Positions 24,251-36,800 of a stretch of 64,000 nt of DNA are shown piece after piece. The translations under genes were made by a program, and so were the position numbers. The stretch is from NCBI GenBank assembly GCA_905221605.1, contig CAJNDS010002392.1, positions 181,001-245,000 of the forward strand, written 5' to 3'. The notes under the pieces were generated by a model. That model was not told where the DNA came from, made no database searches, and worked only from the letters and a program-made list of their open reading frames with translations. Numbering within the stretch: the first letter of the stretch is position 1; the number at the start of each line of letters is the position of its first letter. The stretch comes from Symbiodinium natans. Lineage: Eukaryota; Sar; Dinophyceae; Suessiales; Symbiodiniaceae.

Positions 24251-24783
24251 GCCATTTGAAATGCTCCTTCCTTTCTCCATTCTTTCGAAGCAGCCTTACT
24301 CTGAGCATATATACATTCATATATGTGTTTTTGAAGACTGCTTGGAGCAGCGCTATACACTTCTACATGTACACATACATATGTCAACGCCCTTGTTTTC
24401 TGCCAATCTTTGAGCCGTTTGAAGTGTTTGAACCATTTGAAGTGGTATTTTGCAAGGCTGCCTTGAGTGGCGCCATTTAAAGCTAAACCCTAAAACCTAA
24501 ACCCTAAACCTTAAACTCGGAACCCTAAACACTAAGACTTTAGCATATATACATATACATATACATACACATATACAATTTCTCCTCGTCAGTGAGCCAT
24601 TTGAAAGGCTTACTTCACATCCTTTTTTAAAATGTGGCATGCTGTGCCTAGCCTCTTTTCTTTAAACAATCTTTTCTGAGAGTTCTTCCGAGGAGTGCTG
24701 TGACCGTCTCGTACGGCCGCGCCGGACTTTCACTTGGCTGCAGCACGTAAGGGACGTTTGCGTCCGCGCGCCTTGCCGGAACG

Positions 24784-27700
24784 ATGGAGACCGATTTCGC
24801 TGGTCTTCGGCGGGCGTGCGTGCCCACGTGAATGACTTTATACCTGGTCACTTCCAGTGGGCATGCCCTTGATTTGGACGCCTCTGCTGACTCGGGCCCT
24901 GCGCCTTCCACACCTTAACACCTAGACCTTATTATAGACCTTAAACCCTAGCCCTAAACCCTTAAAACCCTAAATAAACCTAAGCCTCACCCTAAACCCT
25001 AAACCCTAAACCCTAAACCCTAAACCCTAAACCCTAAACCCTAAACCCTAAACCCTAAACCCTAAACCCTAAACCCTAAACCCTAAACCCTAAACCCTAA
25101 ACACAAATCGTCCCGCCCATAAAGGTGTTGTTCTCGTCCGAGCCCTGTGATAGGCCGCCTCGACTTGAAAGGGCAGGACTTCAGGCTCCTTTGAGGCTGT
25201 AGGATTTAGGGTTTAGGGCTAGGGTTTAGGGTTTAGGGTTTAGGGTTTACGGCTAGGGTTTAGGGTTTAGGGTCCAGGGTGTAGGGTCTTGGTGTGGCCC
25301 TGGAAGCTTCATTTGCTGGCAGCTCTGAAGCTCGAACCCTCGAGGCTTTAAATACAAGCTCTGTAGCCCCTAAGCCTTCTAGAAGTCTCAAATCCAAATC
25401 TACAAGAATCCAAAAACCCAACAAAACCTAAAACCCTGCGAAGCCCTAAACCCGAAACCCGAAACCCTAAACCCTAAACCCCAAACCCTAAACCCCCCAA
25501 AAGCAGGAGGCTTTCCTCCTGGAGCTCGGCGCCATCTGCGCCGTGGCGCGCCTGGAGCTGGGACGCGCGCCTCGGGGCCAGAGCCCCGGAGAGGGTTTAG
25601 GGTTAGTAGGATTTATTGGGGTTGAGAGTCTGGGGTTTAGGGAATAGCCATGGGAGGGTTTAGTGTTTCGGGTTTATTGGGGCTGAGAGTTTGGGGTTTA
25701 TGTAGGGTTTGGGGCTTGGGGTTGCACTAGGGTTTGGGATGTAAAGCCACAGGGCCTATACCATCCCGAGGACCCAAACACCCTACAATGGATTTAGGGT
25801 TTAAAGTTAGGGTTTAGGGTTTAGGGTTTAGGGTTTAGGGTTTAGGATTAGGGTTTAGGGTTTCGGGTTTAGGGTTTAGGGTTGTTTGGGGGTTTGGGAT
25901 ATTATGGTTGCGCCACCACTCACCCCAATCATCCTAAGCCCTGCAGCTGCCCTCAACTCCCTATTCGAGCAGTGGGCAAGGCTCCCTCAAAGGACCCATA
26001 AGAACGGCTTATTGAGTTTTTGTTGTGTCCTGTTAGCTTCGGTATGGTGTTCATGGCTCAGGATTACGTACATTTGGTTCATAGCTTCACTCCGCACCCC
26101 CCCTCCACCCCGGCAGACGCTTTAAACTTTAAACCCTGAACCTAAATCCTGAGCCCCTAAACCCTAAACCCTAAACCCTAAACCCTAAAGGTGGCTCGGA
26201 GGCCTTGCCTGAGATGTTCGCAGGGCTCCCAGCACACGACCAGACAGGGTTTCGGATTTCGTCCCGAAACCCTAAACCTTAAACCGTAAACCCTCAAACC
26301 TAAACCCTACCCAAGCCCAAAGCCCTAAGCCCAAAGCCCTAAGCCCTGTTTGGTTTCGGGTCTTTGATGTTTGTGGCTATTCATTTTAGGGAGGTGTCTT
26401 CGGAGAACGTATGACAGCCGAACGGGTTCACTAATTTTCCGGTGCGTCAAGGGGAGTGGATCTCTTCCTTTCTACATGTTTGGATTTGTTATAGTTGTTA
26501 CCACTGTTAGTTTGCAGATGTCATTTTTAGGAAGAACATAAGTAGCTAGCTTTTTTTTATACAGTCCTGAGGTACTCCCTTCCCAGTATGTTTAAAAAAA
26601 GGCTAGTGCCTCGAGGCCAAAACTTTTAGCACAACTCACAACAACTCAACACGAACTACCTGTGTTGGGCACATGCTCGCTCATGTCCGGGGTTGGGTGC
26701 TTGCATGGGTTTGAGGTCTTCATTGATTGTTTTCGGTATTCGGTTTGGAGCCTTAAGACGGTTTGAAGCTGCAGCTTTGCTGTTGACTCGCCCGCGTCCA
26801 CCCACACCCAGGCACACGTACAGTTAAACCCTTGAGCCGCACCCACCGGGGACTAGCAGGGAGTCCGGCAGGGAGTCATATCAGCCCATGCAACTCCTAG
26901 CCCAACCAAAATCCAAGCTCAAGAACCACAAGCCACAAGACCTGCAGACTCACACAAACCAGGGGGAAACGACCTCATGTCCGTGTAAGGACAACTACAG
27001 GGTTTGGTTTTTGTGTGCCTGTGCGGTCAGAAGCGCTGCACACCTTCAAGCCAAGGCACTCATGTCCCTGATCGAAAGACCAGGTAGGGTTTATGGTTCA
27101 GGGTTTTAGGGTTTAGGGTTTAGGGTTTAGGGTTTAGGGTTTAGGGTTTCTGGTTTCTGGTTTAGGGTTTAGGGTTTTGGGTTTAGGGTTTAGGGTGGAA
27201 GCTGCAGGGCGAAGGTTTAGGCTTAAGATTTAGACGTTACGAAACTTTCTAAACAACTCGAAGCTCCTCCAAACTGAGCCCCTCAAGCAATCAAGTACCC
27301 TTCTGAAGCCCTAGGCTGTACAATCTTAAACCTACACTTGGTACCCTAAACCCTAAACCCTAAACGCTAAACCCTAGACCCTAGACCCTAAACCCTAAAC
27401 CCTAAACCCTAAATCCTAAACCCTAAACCCTAAACCCAAGTGTCAGCTTTCCTGGTAACCTGTGATCCTCTAGCACCCTTCAAATCCCAAGCCCCCCCCC
27501 CCCCCCCGCCCCTTAGTCAGCTGAAACTAGCCCTAACCCTGAAACACCTACTCCCATAGACTCAAAATCCTACACAACCCAAGCCCTACAAACTAAGAAG
27601 CCCTTGAAGCCCTCCAACTATCCCAAGCTAAGCGTAATCCCTTAACCCTAAGCCCTCTAGACCCTCGAAACACTAAATCCCAAACCGAAACCCTAAACCC

Positions 27701-28974
27701 TCTAAACCCTTCACCCTCTTAAACCCTAAACCTTCTTAAACCCTAAACCGTTTTAACCTTAAACCCTCTAAACCCTCTAAACCCTCTAAGCCTAAACCCT
27801 AAACCCTAAGCCCCCACAGGCCCTAAACCCTGAAACCCTATAACCCTCTAAACCCTAAACCCTAAACCCTAAATCCTAAACCCTAAACCCTAAACCCTAA
27901 ACCCTCTAACACCCGAAACCCCGAGGCGCACCTGGCTCCCGTCCTCGCCGCGGAGGCCGCGGCCGCGCGCCGCGTAGCGGCCCGCAGCTCCGTGGCGATC
28001 CTGCCTCTTGGGCCTGTTTTGCTGTGTTGGGAGTTCAGGGTTCAGGGTTTAGGGTTAGGGTTCAGGGTTTAGGGTTTAGGGTTTAGGGTGACCCAGAGTA
28101 GGCACTTATTCCTTCTTTTAGGGGCTTTCTTTCGAGGCTACTCTTGGGCCTTTTGTAGGGGCTTTCTTTCGAGGCTCCTCTTGGGTCCAGGCCTTCCGCT
28201 TAGGGATTAAGGAGTTGGGGTTTAGGCTTTAGGGTTGAGGGTTTAGGGTTTAGGGTTTAGGGTTGGGGGTTTGGTATGTTTAGGGTTGGGGGTTTGGGGG
28301 TTTGGGAGTTTGGGAGTTTGGGGAGTTTAGGGTTGGGGGTTAGGCTTGGAGGTTGTTTTAGGGTTGGGGGTTTGGAGCTTGAGGTTTAGGGTTTGGGGTT
28401 TTAGGCGTTGCTTAGTTGGGGGGGTGTGAGATAGGTGTTTAGGAGTTTCGGCTTTTGAGCGGCTTTTGAGGATGCAAGGTTTTCTGCTGCCTGGATTTAC
28501 TTCATATTTTGGGGTTCAGGGCTTGGGGTTCATGAGGGGCCGCTGCGGGTGTTGAGGTCTTAAAAGAACCTCGAAATCCTAAACCCTTAACCCTAAACCC
28601 CTGTTTTTAGAGGGTTGAGGGCTTTTCAACGGCCTTTGCAAATGGGAAAGGCTTGGTTTGTTTTGAGGCTTACGGCCAAGAAGGTCGCAGAGGCTTGCAT
28701 TTTAAGGGGGTTTATGGTTTGGGGTTTAGGGTTTGGGGTGTAGGGCTTGCGTGCTTAGTGCAGTTTGGAGTGCAGGGTCACAGCCTTCCAGGTAGGTGTC
28801 CTTACAAGCCCTAAGAAAGGGATTGAGGTTTCAGGTTAGGGTGTAGGGTTCAGGGTTTAGGGTTCAGGGTTTTAGGGGATGAGGGTTTACGGTAAGGGGA
28901 ACCTCGCAAGTACGATAGGCCAGCCAAGGACTGGCGATGATGACGACGACGCCGCTTCGCCTGCACCGGGGTAG
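24784..28974 (+). CDS. Small unknown protein, 8-exon model of about 112 aa
   Basis: Model exons: 24784-24819 (ATG start, 12 codons), 25125-25184, 25507-25561, 26191-26219, 27056-27083, 27441-27454, 27926-27996, 28929-28974 (TAG). Total 339 nt, in phase throughout, with GT, GC or GA donors. All acceptors are AG|G except the 14-nt microexon at 27441 (AAG|T). The middle is hydrophobic and helical (EAFLLELGAICAVARLELG, then SEALPEMF and ALMSLIERP). An Ala-rich stretch follows, and the end is an acidic tail (TGDDDDDAASPAPG). C-strand arrays precede the exons at 25125, 25507, 26191 and 27926. The first exon and the microexon are least certain. No family recognised. Confidence 0.42.
25007..25102 (+). 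repeat. C-strand telomere-like array
   Basis: Near-perfect (CCCTAAA)n ending about 22 nt before the acceptor at 25123-25124. Confidence 0.95.
28087..28200. mobile_element. MITE-like family B, copy 2
   Basis: GACCCAGAGTAGGCACTTATTCC on the left and GAGGCTACTCTTGGGCC at its right boundary; the right end is duplicated (GAGGCTCCTCTTGGGTCC follows). It lies in the G-rich part of an intron. Confidence 0.6.
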
Positions 28975-29161
28975 AGCCCTTGTGCGCCCTAAACCCTAAA
29001 CCCTAAACCCTAAGCCAAAAGTCCAGAAGAAGCGCTACTAAACTCTGAGGTTAAAAGCATAGGCGCTTGAAACAGGATGGGGCCCTTGGCATCGTGGGGG
29101 TTCGGGTTTAGGGTTTAGGGGTCATATTGCATATCAGTAAGACATACATAATATGCACATA

Positions 29162-29190
<29 letters not shown>
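29162..29190 (+). repeat. (AT)n microsatellite
   Basis: About 14 AT dinucleotides in an AT-rich patch that contrasts with the surrounding GC-rich DNA. Confidence 0.9.
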
Positions 29191-29192
<2 letters not shown>

Positions 29193-29932
29193 GTATTGTT
29201 AGTTATATGTTTTTCTAGTTATTTATGTATCTATATATTCATACATTTGTATATGCGGAGAAGCAAAGTTATTCAAAGCCCCCACACTCTGAATCATTTC
29301 AGGGGCACGTGCTGTGCACCCAAGATAGGCCCGTGTGGTGCAAGCGGACGGCCCAAGTCCATTCAGGGTCATCTGGTCATCTCAATGCGACTACCAGGAA
29401 ATCTACGTACTCCAGCCCTAAACCCTAAACCCTAGACCCTACCCCCAAAAAAAATGCAGGCGAATGATAATACGAAGAAGTAGAATAAGAAGATAAGAAT
29501 AACAAGATTCATGATAACAAGAAGAATTACAATATTAGCTAACCCTAAAGCCGCTCCGATGCAACTTGGGCTCAGGTGCATCAAGTCACCCAAGAGGGTC
29601 TAAAGACCTTTAGACGCCCCCGTTTCGTTAAAGAGGCCTCAGAGCCCTAACCCCCACCCTGCACCCTACACCCTACACCCTACACCCTACACCCTAAACC
29701 CTAAACCCTAAACCCTAAACCCTAAACCCTAAACCCTAAACATACTGGATTTCCAGGCCAAAAGTGCCCAAAGCCCGCAAACCCGTCACGGCAGATGCCG
29801 TCTAACAGCCCAGGAATCCTAAAGACTAAGCCCTAAGCCCTAAGCCCTACACCCTAAACCCTTAAAGCCTAAACCCTAAACCTCGGAAGCAGAAGACTTC
29901 CAGATGCAAGACATGCTCCCGCCCTGCACCAC

Positions 29933-30990
29933 ATGACCTACTCGTCGACGGTGCGAGCGAAGGAGCTGTTGGGCGAGGTGGGTTTAGGGTTTAGAGTTTA
30001 GGGTTTAGGGTTTAGGGTTTAGGGTTTAGGGGCTGGGTGTGCAGGGTTCACCTTAATTCCGTTCTAAGGGGTGACTTAGGGGGCTAGTATAGAGGGGTAG
30101 CAGGGGACAGCGTAGTTATTTTTTATTTGAGTTAGGTGTATACCCCAAGTAGGTATATAACGCAAGTAGGGTTCCGTGCAGGGTACTTGCAACTCTGCTT
30201 TGAATGTACCTCCTAAACCCTAAACCCTAAACCCTCCACCCTAAACCTACCTACTACAGAGGTCCGCGCTAAACCTCTTTAAGCTCCCTAAAGCATCCTG
30301 AACGGCTTTTAAACCCGTTGACACCCGTTAGCATCCCGAAACCCTAAGCACTAAACCCCTAAACCCTGAACCCTATACCCTAAACCCTAAACCCTAAACC
30401 CCAAACCCTAAACCCTAAACCCTAAACCGATTCTTGCAGCAGGTGATTAGCATCACCGCCCTCCTCACCGATGATGAGGCGCTGCCACCGACGTTGGGTT
30501 CTGAGTTGTGGGTTTAGGGTTTAGGGTTTAGGGTTTAGGGTTTAGGGCTTAGGGTTTGCGGTTTAGGGTTTAGGGCTTAGGGCTTAGGGTTTAGGGTTTA
30601 GGGTTTAGGGTTTAGGGTTTTGGGTGTAAAGTCTGACCTTCAAACCTAAGCCCTAAAGTGCGGGTCCCGGCAGGGAGGGCGAATGACGGTTTAGGGCACG
30701 GTTTAGGGTTTAGGGTTTAGGATTTAGGGTTTTGCTTCGGCTTTTGGGGTTTAAGGGTTTGAAGCCTTGTCGGGCTTGAAGCGCGCATGAAGGCCTCAGC
30801 TCTTGGCTGTTGTCTGCTTCACGGAACGACGGTAAGAACTGCGAAACCCCAAACCCTAAACCCTAAACCCTAAACCCTAAACCCTAAACCGCGAGTTTCT
30901 CCGGGTCTTCTCGCACGAGAGCAGGACATCCCGCAGACTGGGCTGCAGCATGCACTTTCAGACTGGAAAGAGCTGATGCCCGAGCTGTGA
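29933..30990 (+). CDS. Possible 48-aa gene, or 5' exons of the ApoL-like gene
   Basis: Three exons fit in phase: 29933-29977 (ATG; MTYSSTVRAKELLGE, GT donor), 30443-30478 (VISITALLTDDE, GC donor) and 30925-30990 (DIPQTGLQHALSDWKELMPE, one more Leu, TGA). The first two obey the C-array upstream, G-array downstream rule. If the third exon instead splices out before its TGA, or is skipped, the first two could be the N-terminus of the gene at 33892-59869, because both junctions are in phase 0. No domain is recognisable. Confidence 0.35.
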
Positions 30991-30999
30991 AATGATCCA

Positions 31000-32005
31000 T
31001 ACCTTCCCACCGAAGCCGGGCAGGGAGTCCATGCTGAGGTAATTCACAAATGCCGGTCCATGTACGAGAGGTTGGTGTGCTGGATGAGTCTTGTGTCCCT
31101 GCTAAAATCTCTCCGGACTGGAATGGGTGGTAAGGCATGGGGGCGCGTGCGGCGAGGGAGGAAATAGTGCATTGTTTTCAGTGATGTGAGCAGCATAGGT
31201 AAGGACGTAATCCTGAACCCTAAGCCTTAACCCCTAAACTATTGTCGGGCTCGGTTTTCTGGTCTAATTAGGGTTGAGGGTTAGGGCTTCGTGGCTTTGG
31301 GTTTCAGAGTCGGAAGAGTCAGTGCTTACGAAACGGTTTTCCGCTCGCCCCTAATTAGGCCCTTCGAACGCAAGCCCCGCGTCTGAAGCTCCCGCCCATG
31401 AAGCATTCAGGCTTATAGGAAGAAAGCTCGTGATTCTGCAAACTTATAGCAAAGAGTATACAGAATTGAATAGCCGAAAGTAAAGGAAACAATATGTTGT
31501 GATGAAGTTACTAAACGTGAAAGCATTTCTTGCAGGCAGACGTAGATGACAAGCATATGTGTATTCGCGATAGGTATGTCGCAAAAATCTGGCGGATAGA
31601 AAGCTTCTCAGGGCCACATCCCTAAAGTTGGACAAGGTATTGAACAAGGATGTCCACAAGAAGGCTACGAGCTACAGAGCCTCAGAAACTAGAAAGCCAC
31701 CAACAGGATTACCCAGTTTTGATCAGATTTCTCACATTTTCGATGAGCAGAATTCAGGTTATTTGGTGTGTTGTTTTGGTGTGGCATGTTCTTGGTCGTC
31801 AGCTGTTGCAAAACCAGGAAACGATCCCTATATGAAAAGCAAGTGTGCTAGAGGTGCGGTTACACGGTCAGGAAATTTATGAATACATCCACCAGGATGA
31901 GTTCTTGCATGAGCAAAGACGGTTGGACAGGAAACGCACGATGAATTCCAAAAGCTCGTGAGGGTTGGTAGCTCATGTGATTTTTCAACAGACTTACAAG
32001 GAAGT
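31000..32005. other. Repeat-poor spacer without supported genes
   Basis: There is almost no telomere-like sequence apart from a few units near 31215-31240. Composition is mixed and moderately AT-rich. Open frames on both strands are short and overlapping, and none has a domain or exon signature I trust. Confidence 0.5.
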
Positions 32006-32126
32006 CTGTAAAACCCTAAACCCTAAACCCTAAATCCTAAACCCTAAACCCTAAACCCTAAACCCTGAATGAGCTGCGCCTTCCTTCGGCGCGTCCGAGT
32101 CTTTTTCAATCCGGCAATAACTCGGA

Positions 32127-32232
32127 CCCGCAGTAGGCCCTTGTTCCCCTTGTTTAGGGTTGGGATCCCTTATAATCCCCTCAAAACCAAACAGGGTACC
32201 CTTTTTTATTCCTAAGTTACTCCTGGGTCTAG
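32127..32232. mobile_element. MITE-like family B, copy 3
   Basis: CGGACCCGCAGTAGGCCCTT on the left and AAGTTACTCCTGGGTCTAG on the right. The core (CCTTGTTCCCCTTGTTTAGGG) is shared with 17260-17285 and 35660-35690. Confidence 0.6.
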
Positions 32233-32773
32233 TTCCTCTTAGTTTTGTGTTAAGTATGCCCATATTATTATGGGCAGCATTCCAGAAAGAAGGAAAAACT
32301 AAAAAACGAACCGAAAGAACGAAATACATAAAAGCAAGAAAGAAAGATTGGGAGAGCGGAGGGTGTGTATGAGTGTTTTTTGGAGAGAAACTTGCGTGCT
32401 GTTCAGTTCGGCAAACGAATGGGGCTGCGGAAAAGCCGAAGCTGAATCACGGGCAAAGCAATAAAAATAAAAACGTGCTCGCGCAAAAACACATGAGAAC
32501 GAGCGATTGGTATGTTTGTGTGTTCCCTCAACCCTAAACCCTAAACCCTAAACAAGCTAGGCAAGCTAAGCCAAAATTGGCAAAGTGGATGCTCAGGAAG
32601 AGGTTGTCGAGGCGGCACATCCTCCCGTCGTGTAAACAACATCGAACTCCCAGCTTCGGCTTAGGTCAAAAACCACATAAACATATTGGGAAATATGGGC
32701 CCCCTTTTAAGGGCGATGCTGGAAAACCATGTTTGTAGGACCTATCTGCATGTCGAGAAACAAGAAGAAGCTG

Positions 32774-32914
32774 GAACAACCTGAAGAGCATGAAGCCAGT
32801 TGCCAGGAACAGACAAGAGCAACCCGAACAGCTCGAATTCAAGATTCAAGGTTAACCTGAAGAGCACGAAGCCAGTTGCCAGGAACAGACCAGAACAACC
32901 AGAACAGCTCGAGG
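32774..32914 (+). repeat. Direct repeat of a roughly 60-nt unit
   Basis: Two copies (32774-32831 and 32854-32914) share CCTGAAGAGCATGAAGCCAG, then TTGCCAGGAACAGAC, then CCGAACAGCTCGA with few differences. Confidence 0.8.
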
Positions 32915-33557
32915 TTTAGGGGTTTTTGTTCAGTGCACACCGTATTTAGTATTGGGAGTCGAGGCTAAGTCCCCAGCACCTGCGAAGCGGCTTCGGGCCA
33001 AAGAACCGACTTTGCTCCCTGAGCCCTTATAAGTAGAGTATCCCTTGGGCCTTACAAGCCCTGAGCCGAAAGTCCCTAAACCCTAAACCCTAAACCCTAA
33101 ACCCTAAACCCTAAACCCTAAAGCCTTAAATCTAAAGGCTGAGGGTTGCTAGCCTTATGAGAAGCCCATGTGCTTGTACTTGACGGTTCATGGTGCGGTT
33201 TAGGGTTTAGGGTTAAGGGTTTGGGGTTTAGGGTTTAGGGTTTGGGGTTATAGGTACCCTAATTAAGGTATAACGCGTAGGTGACATTACTTATAACCCT
33301 GCTTATAACTACGCATGAACCCTCAAGTAATTGGGTCGGTCAGATAGAGAAGCCCTTAATGGCTTCTTAGAACCTACCCAAATAGCCTACGCAACCCTAA
33401 ACCCTAAACCATAAATCTAGCACAGCTTCCCAAACTATTCACCTACTTGGTAGTCGAGTAACCGTATTAGAAATAAGGGCACCCTTTTTGGGGTTGGTTA
33501 CTTAATAAGCACTACGCGATTGACAACAATCTTGAGAAGACTTCACGAACTGTAGTC

Positions 33558-33673
33558 TGGGTAGCCCGGCGGTACCCTTTTTCGCCTGTTTTTGGTTCAA
33601 GGTTCGCTTATGAAGTAACCAACCCCAAAAAGGGTGCGCTTGTGTCTAACATGGATACTGGGCTACCAAGTAG
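33558..33673. mobile_element. MITE-like family C, copy 2
   Basis: Starts CTGGGTAGCCCGGCGGTACCC and ends GATACTGGGCTACCAAG. The body has TTTTTGGTTCAAGGTTCGC and ACCAACCCCAAAAAGGGTGC, shared with copies at 59635 and 60038. Confidence 0.7.
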
Positions 33674-33705
33674 TGGTTAGAACTAAGTTTTTTTGGTGAG
33701 GGTTT

Positions 33706-33805
33706 TTGGGATATTCCCCCTTATACTAACAGTACTTAATAGGGATTAGTGTACCCCCCCCTTATTATAACCCCATTAACGACCTTTAGTATAAAGGGGG
33801 AACCT
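33706..33805. mobile_element. MITE-like family A, copy 3
   Basis: GGGATATTCCCCCTTATACTA on the left and TAGTATAAAGGGGGAACCT on the right. It lies next to a family C element and an array of CCCTAAA. Confidence 0.75.
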
Positions 33806-33891
33806 CAACCCTAAACCCTAAACCCTAAACCCTAAACCCTAAACCCTAAACCCTAAACCCTAAACCCTAAACCGGGGTTTGCTCGCGCCAG

Positions 33892-36800
33892 GCCTTGCGA
33901 CTGTCCTGCGGTTTCACCGTCGAGGCCAGGGGGGGGGAAGGGAGGGAGCGGTGGCGGCCAAGAGTTTTACTCGAAGGGTTTGTGGGATTAGGGTTTAGGG
34001 TTTAGGGTTTAGGGTTTAGGGTTTAGGGTTTAGGGTTTAGGGTTTAGGGTTTAGGGTTTAGGGTTTAGGGTTTAGGGTTCACGGTCATAAGTACAGGGCT
34101 ACAAGCAAAGGATTTGTTGGTTATGACCTCTTGCAACCCTACTAAATACTGCCCCCGGAACCTTCAAGTGGAGTTATGGGATGTGCAGCTCCGGGTACAG
34201 GGCTAGTAACCCAAGTCAGGGCCTGTTTGTCAGTGTAGCCCCTTCACGATTCATATCAGGGTTTAGGGCTTAGGGTTTAAGGGTTTAAGGGTTTAGGGTT
34301 TAGGGTTTAGGGTTTAGGGTCTAGGGTCTAGGGTTTAGGGTTTAGGGTTTAGGGTTTAGGGACGGTTTAGGGTCCCTAAACCTTAAAGCGGTAACGAAGC
34401 ACTTGCGAAGCGTCAAGTCGGAGGCACTTCCTGGCTTGGCACGTTGTGGTTCCACTTCGGCCGATTTGCGACACAGGGATTTAGGGTTTAGGGTTTAGGG
34501 TTTATAGGGTCCAGGGTTTAGGGTTTCGGGTGACGAGATGGTCCAAATAAGACGAGCATGACTTGGTCTAGGGTTTAGGGATGTTTAGGGCTTAGAGGGT
34601 TCAGGGTTCTAGTCTCATAAGCGACAAAACCGTGAAACCCTAATCCCTAAACCTTAAACCCTAAACCCTAAACCCTAAACCCTAAACCCTAAACCCTAAA
34701 CCCTAAACCCTAAACCCTAAACCCTAAACCCTAAACCCTAAACCCTAAACCCTAAACCCTAAACCCTAAACCCTAACTTGACAAAAGGAGCTGCTGGCGA
34801 AGCGGAGGCTCGCGGCGGAACTCCTGCAGCTCGGACGTTGCGCAGGGGGTACTTAAATAGGGTTTAGGGTTTAGGGTTCAGCGTTTCACACCCTAAACTG
34901 CAACTCCTAAGCCCGCCAGACTATGGGGACTCATAGGGGATCATGAAGGACTAGTACGCCAGTCTCTCCCCCAAAGGGTAGACGGTGTAGTTTTTGGGCT
35001 TAGGGCCACTCCTGGACCACTCAATGAGCACTCCCAGCCCGGAGCCCGCGTAAGTCCCAAGCCCCGTGGAGCCCGAGCCAGGATGCCCAAGCCACTTGCA
35101 GAGATTTCCACTCCTGTATCAAGAAACTTATTTAAAAAAAATGGCTGGTGTCCTTGAAAACTGCAGCGGCACGATGATCCTTCTTCCGGGGCGTGTTGCA
35201 ACACATGCGTTAAGGCTCTGCGATGGGTTCATAAGTATGGCTGATGTGCCGGCCTTAGAGATCTGCCAGGGCAGGCTCATATCATCCTTCCTTGCCCAGC
35301 GTATACCCAAGGAGCGCAAGGAATCGATGCCACTGAGGGTTCAGGGTTTAGGGTTTAGGGTTTATAGGGTTTAGGGTTCGTTTTGGTGCAGTGGGAGCGC
35401 CAGGCTTTTGAGCAAGCTGGCGTCTGTCACGGAGGTGATATTACTGGGGGCTCTGCTTGCCACTGCTTGGGCATCGCTACGGTTTGCAGATTCACAACCC
35501 TAAAGCCTAAACCCTAAACCCTAAACCCTACAAACCCTATAAACCCCAAACCCTGAACCCTAACGGGTAGGGTTTAGGGTCTTGGGTTTAGGGTTTAGGG
35601 TTTAGGGTTTAGGGTCAAGGGTCAAGGGTTTAGGGTTTAGGGTTTAGGGTGATCCAGAGTAGGCCCTTCTTCCCCTTTTGTTAGCGTTTCGATTCCCTTT
35701 CGCCTTTAAACCAGAAAGGGTTTAGGGTTTAGGGTTTAGGGTTTAGGGTTTAGGGTTTAGGGTTTAGGGTTTAGGGTTTCCCTAAACCCTAAACCCTAAA
35801 CCCTAAACCCTAAACCCTAAACCCTAAACCCCTGAATTATTCCCAGGCTACTTTTGGGTCTAGGAAACCCGATATCCTGCGCCCCAAATCCCGGCACTGC
35901 TCCTTGAAGAGCGAAGTCTCCTAAACCCTCAAAGCCCGCGAGTTCTAACTCGCAACTCGAATCCCTTCGCAAAACCTCCCAAACCCGCAAAGCCCCCTCA
36001 ACGGCTTATAATATTATAAACACCCTTTAACACTCCGAAAATAGGAGACTTTTTAGGAGTTTAGGAGCTTAACCCTAAACCCTAGACCCTAAACCCTAAA
36101 CCCTAAACCTTAACCCCTAACCCTTAAACCCTAAACCCTAACCTGTACCTAAAGCCTAAGCCCTAAACCCTGCATAACCCTAACAAGGGATTAGGTTTTA
36201 GGGTTCGTTCCGAGGCAGGAGTTGGCAGAGCACTTGGATCGAGTCTGCCGAGACACTCGGCCGATGTCCAGAGTCAGGGTTTAGGGTTTAGGGTTTAGGG
36301 TTTAGGGTTTAGGGTTTAGGGTTTAGGGTTTAGGGTTTAGGGTTTGCAGTCTAGGGTTGAGGGTTTAGGGGTTCAACAGGCCGCGAAGGGGCTGTGGGTT
36401 GAGGCGCTTTATCTTGAAGGAAGATTCAGAATTTGTGAATAGGCGGCAGTGTTCAACTGACACCGCGCAGCGTTGGCGCCTGAATTCAAAGCACCGTGTT
36501 TAGACAGATGCCCTAAACCCTGAACCCCAGCCCGTTTCGGGGCGTCCGGTCTCGGGTTCGCCCCAAAACCCCCAAACCCAAAAAACCCAGAACCCCAAAA
36601 CCCCAAGACCCCAAAACCCGAGGACACGGGCATTGCCCGCACAACTGGCGGCGGCACAGCATCTGGGCTGCAGAGACGAAAGCCTAAACCTTGCGACTCT
36701 GTACGAGCAGTTGCAACAAACAGGGATACCCCTACTATCAAGGGACCCCTACACTGCCATTGGGTAATTGTATGAGAACCCTTGAGTGAATCAAGATTTG

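Noticed and set aside
24098-24387. Minus-strand frames opposite the Lys/Gly-rich tail
   Set aside because: They are shadows of a repetitive plus-strand coding-like segment.
32570-32634. Possible exon ending VDAQEEVVEAAHPPVV and stop
   Set aside because: Two other frames are also open and the acceptor does not fit the AG|G pattern, so a reading frame cannot be chosen.
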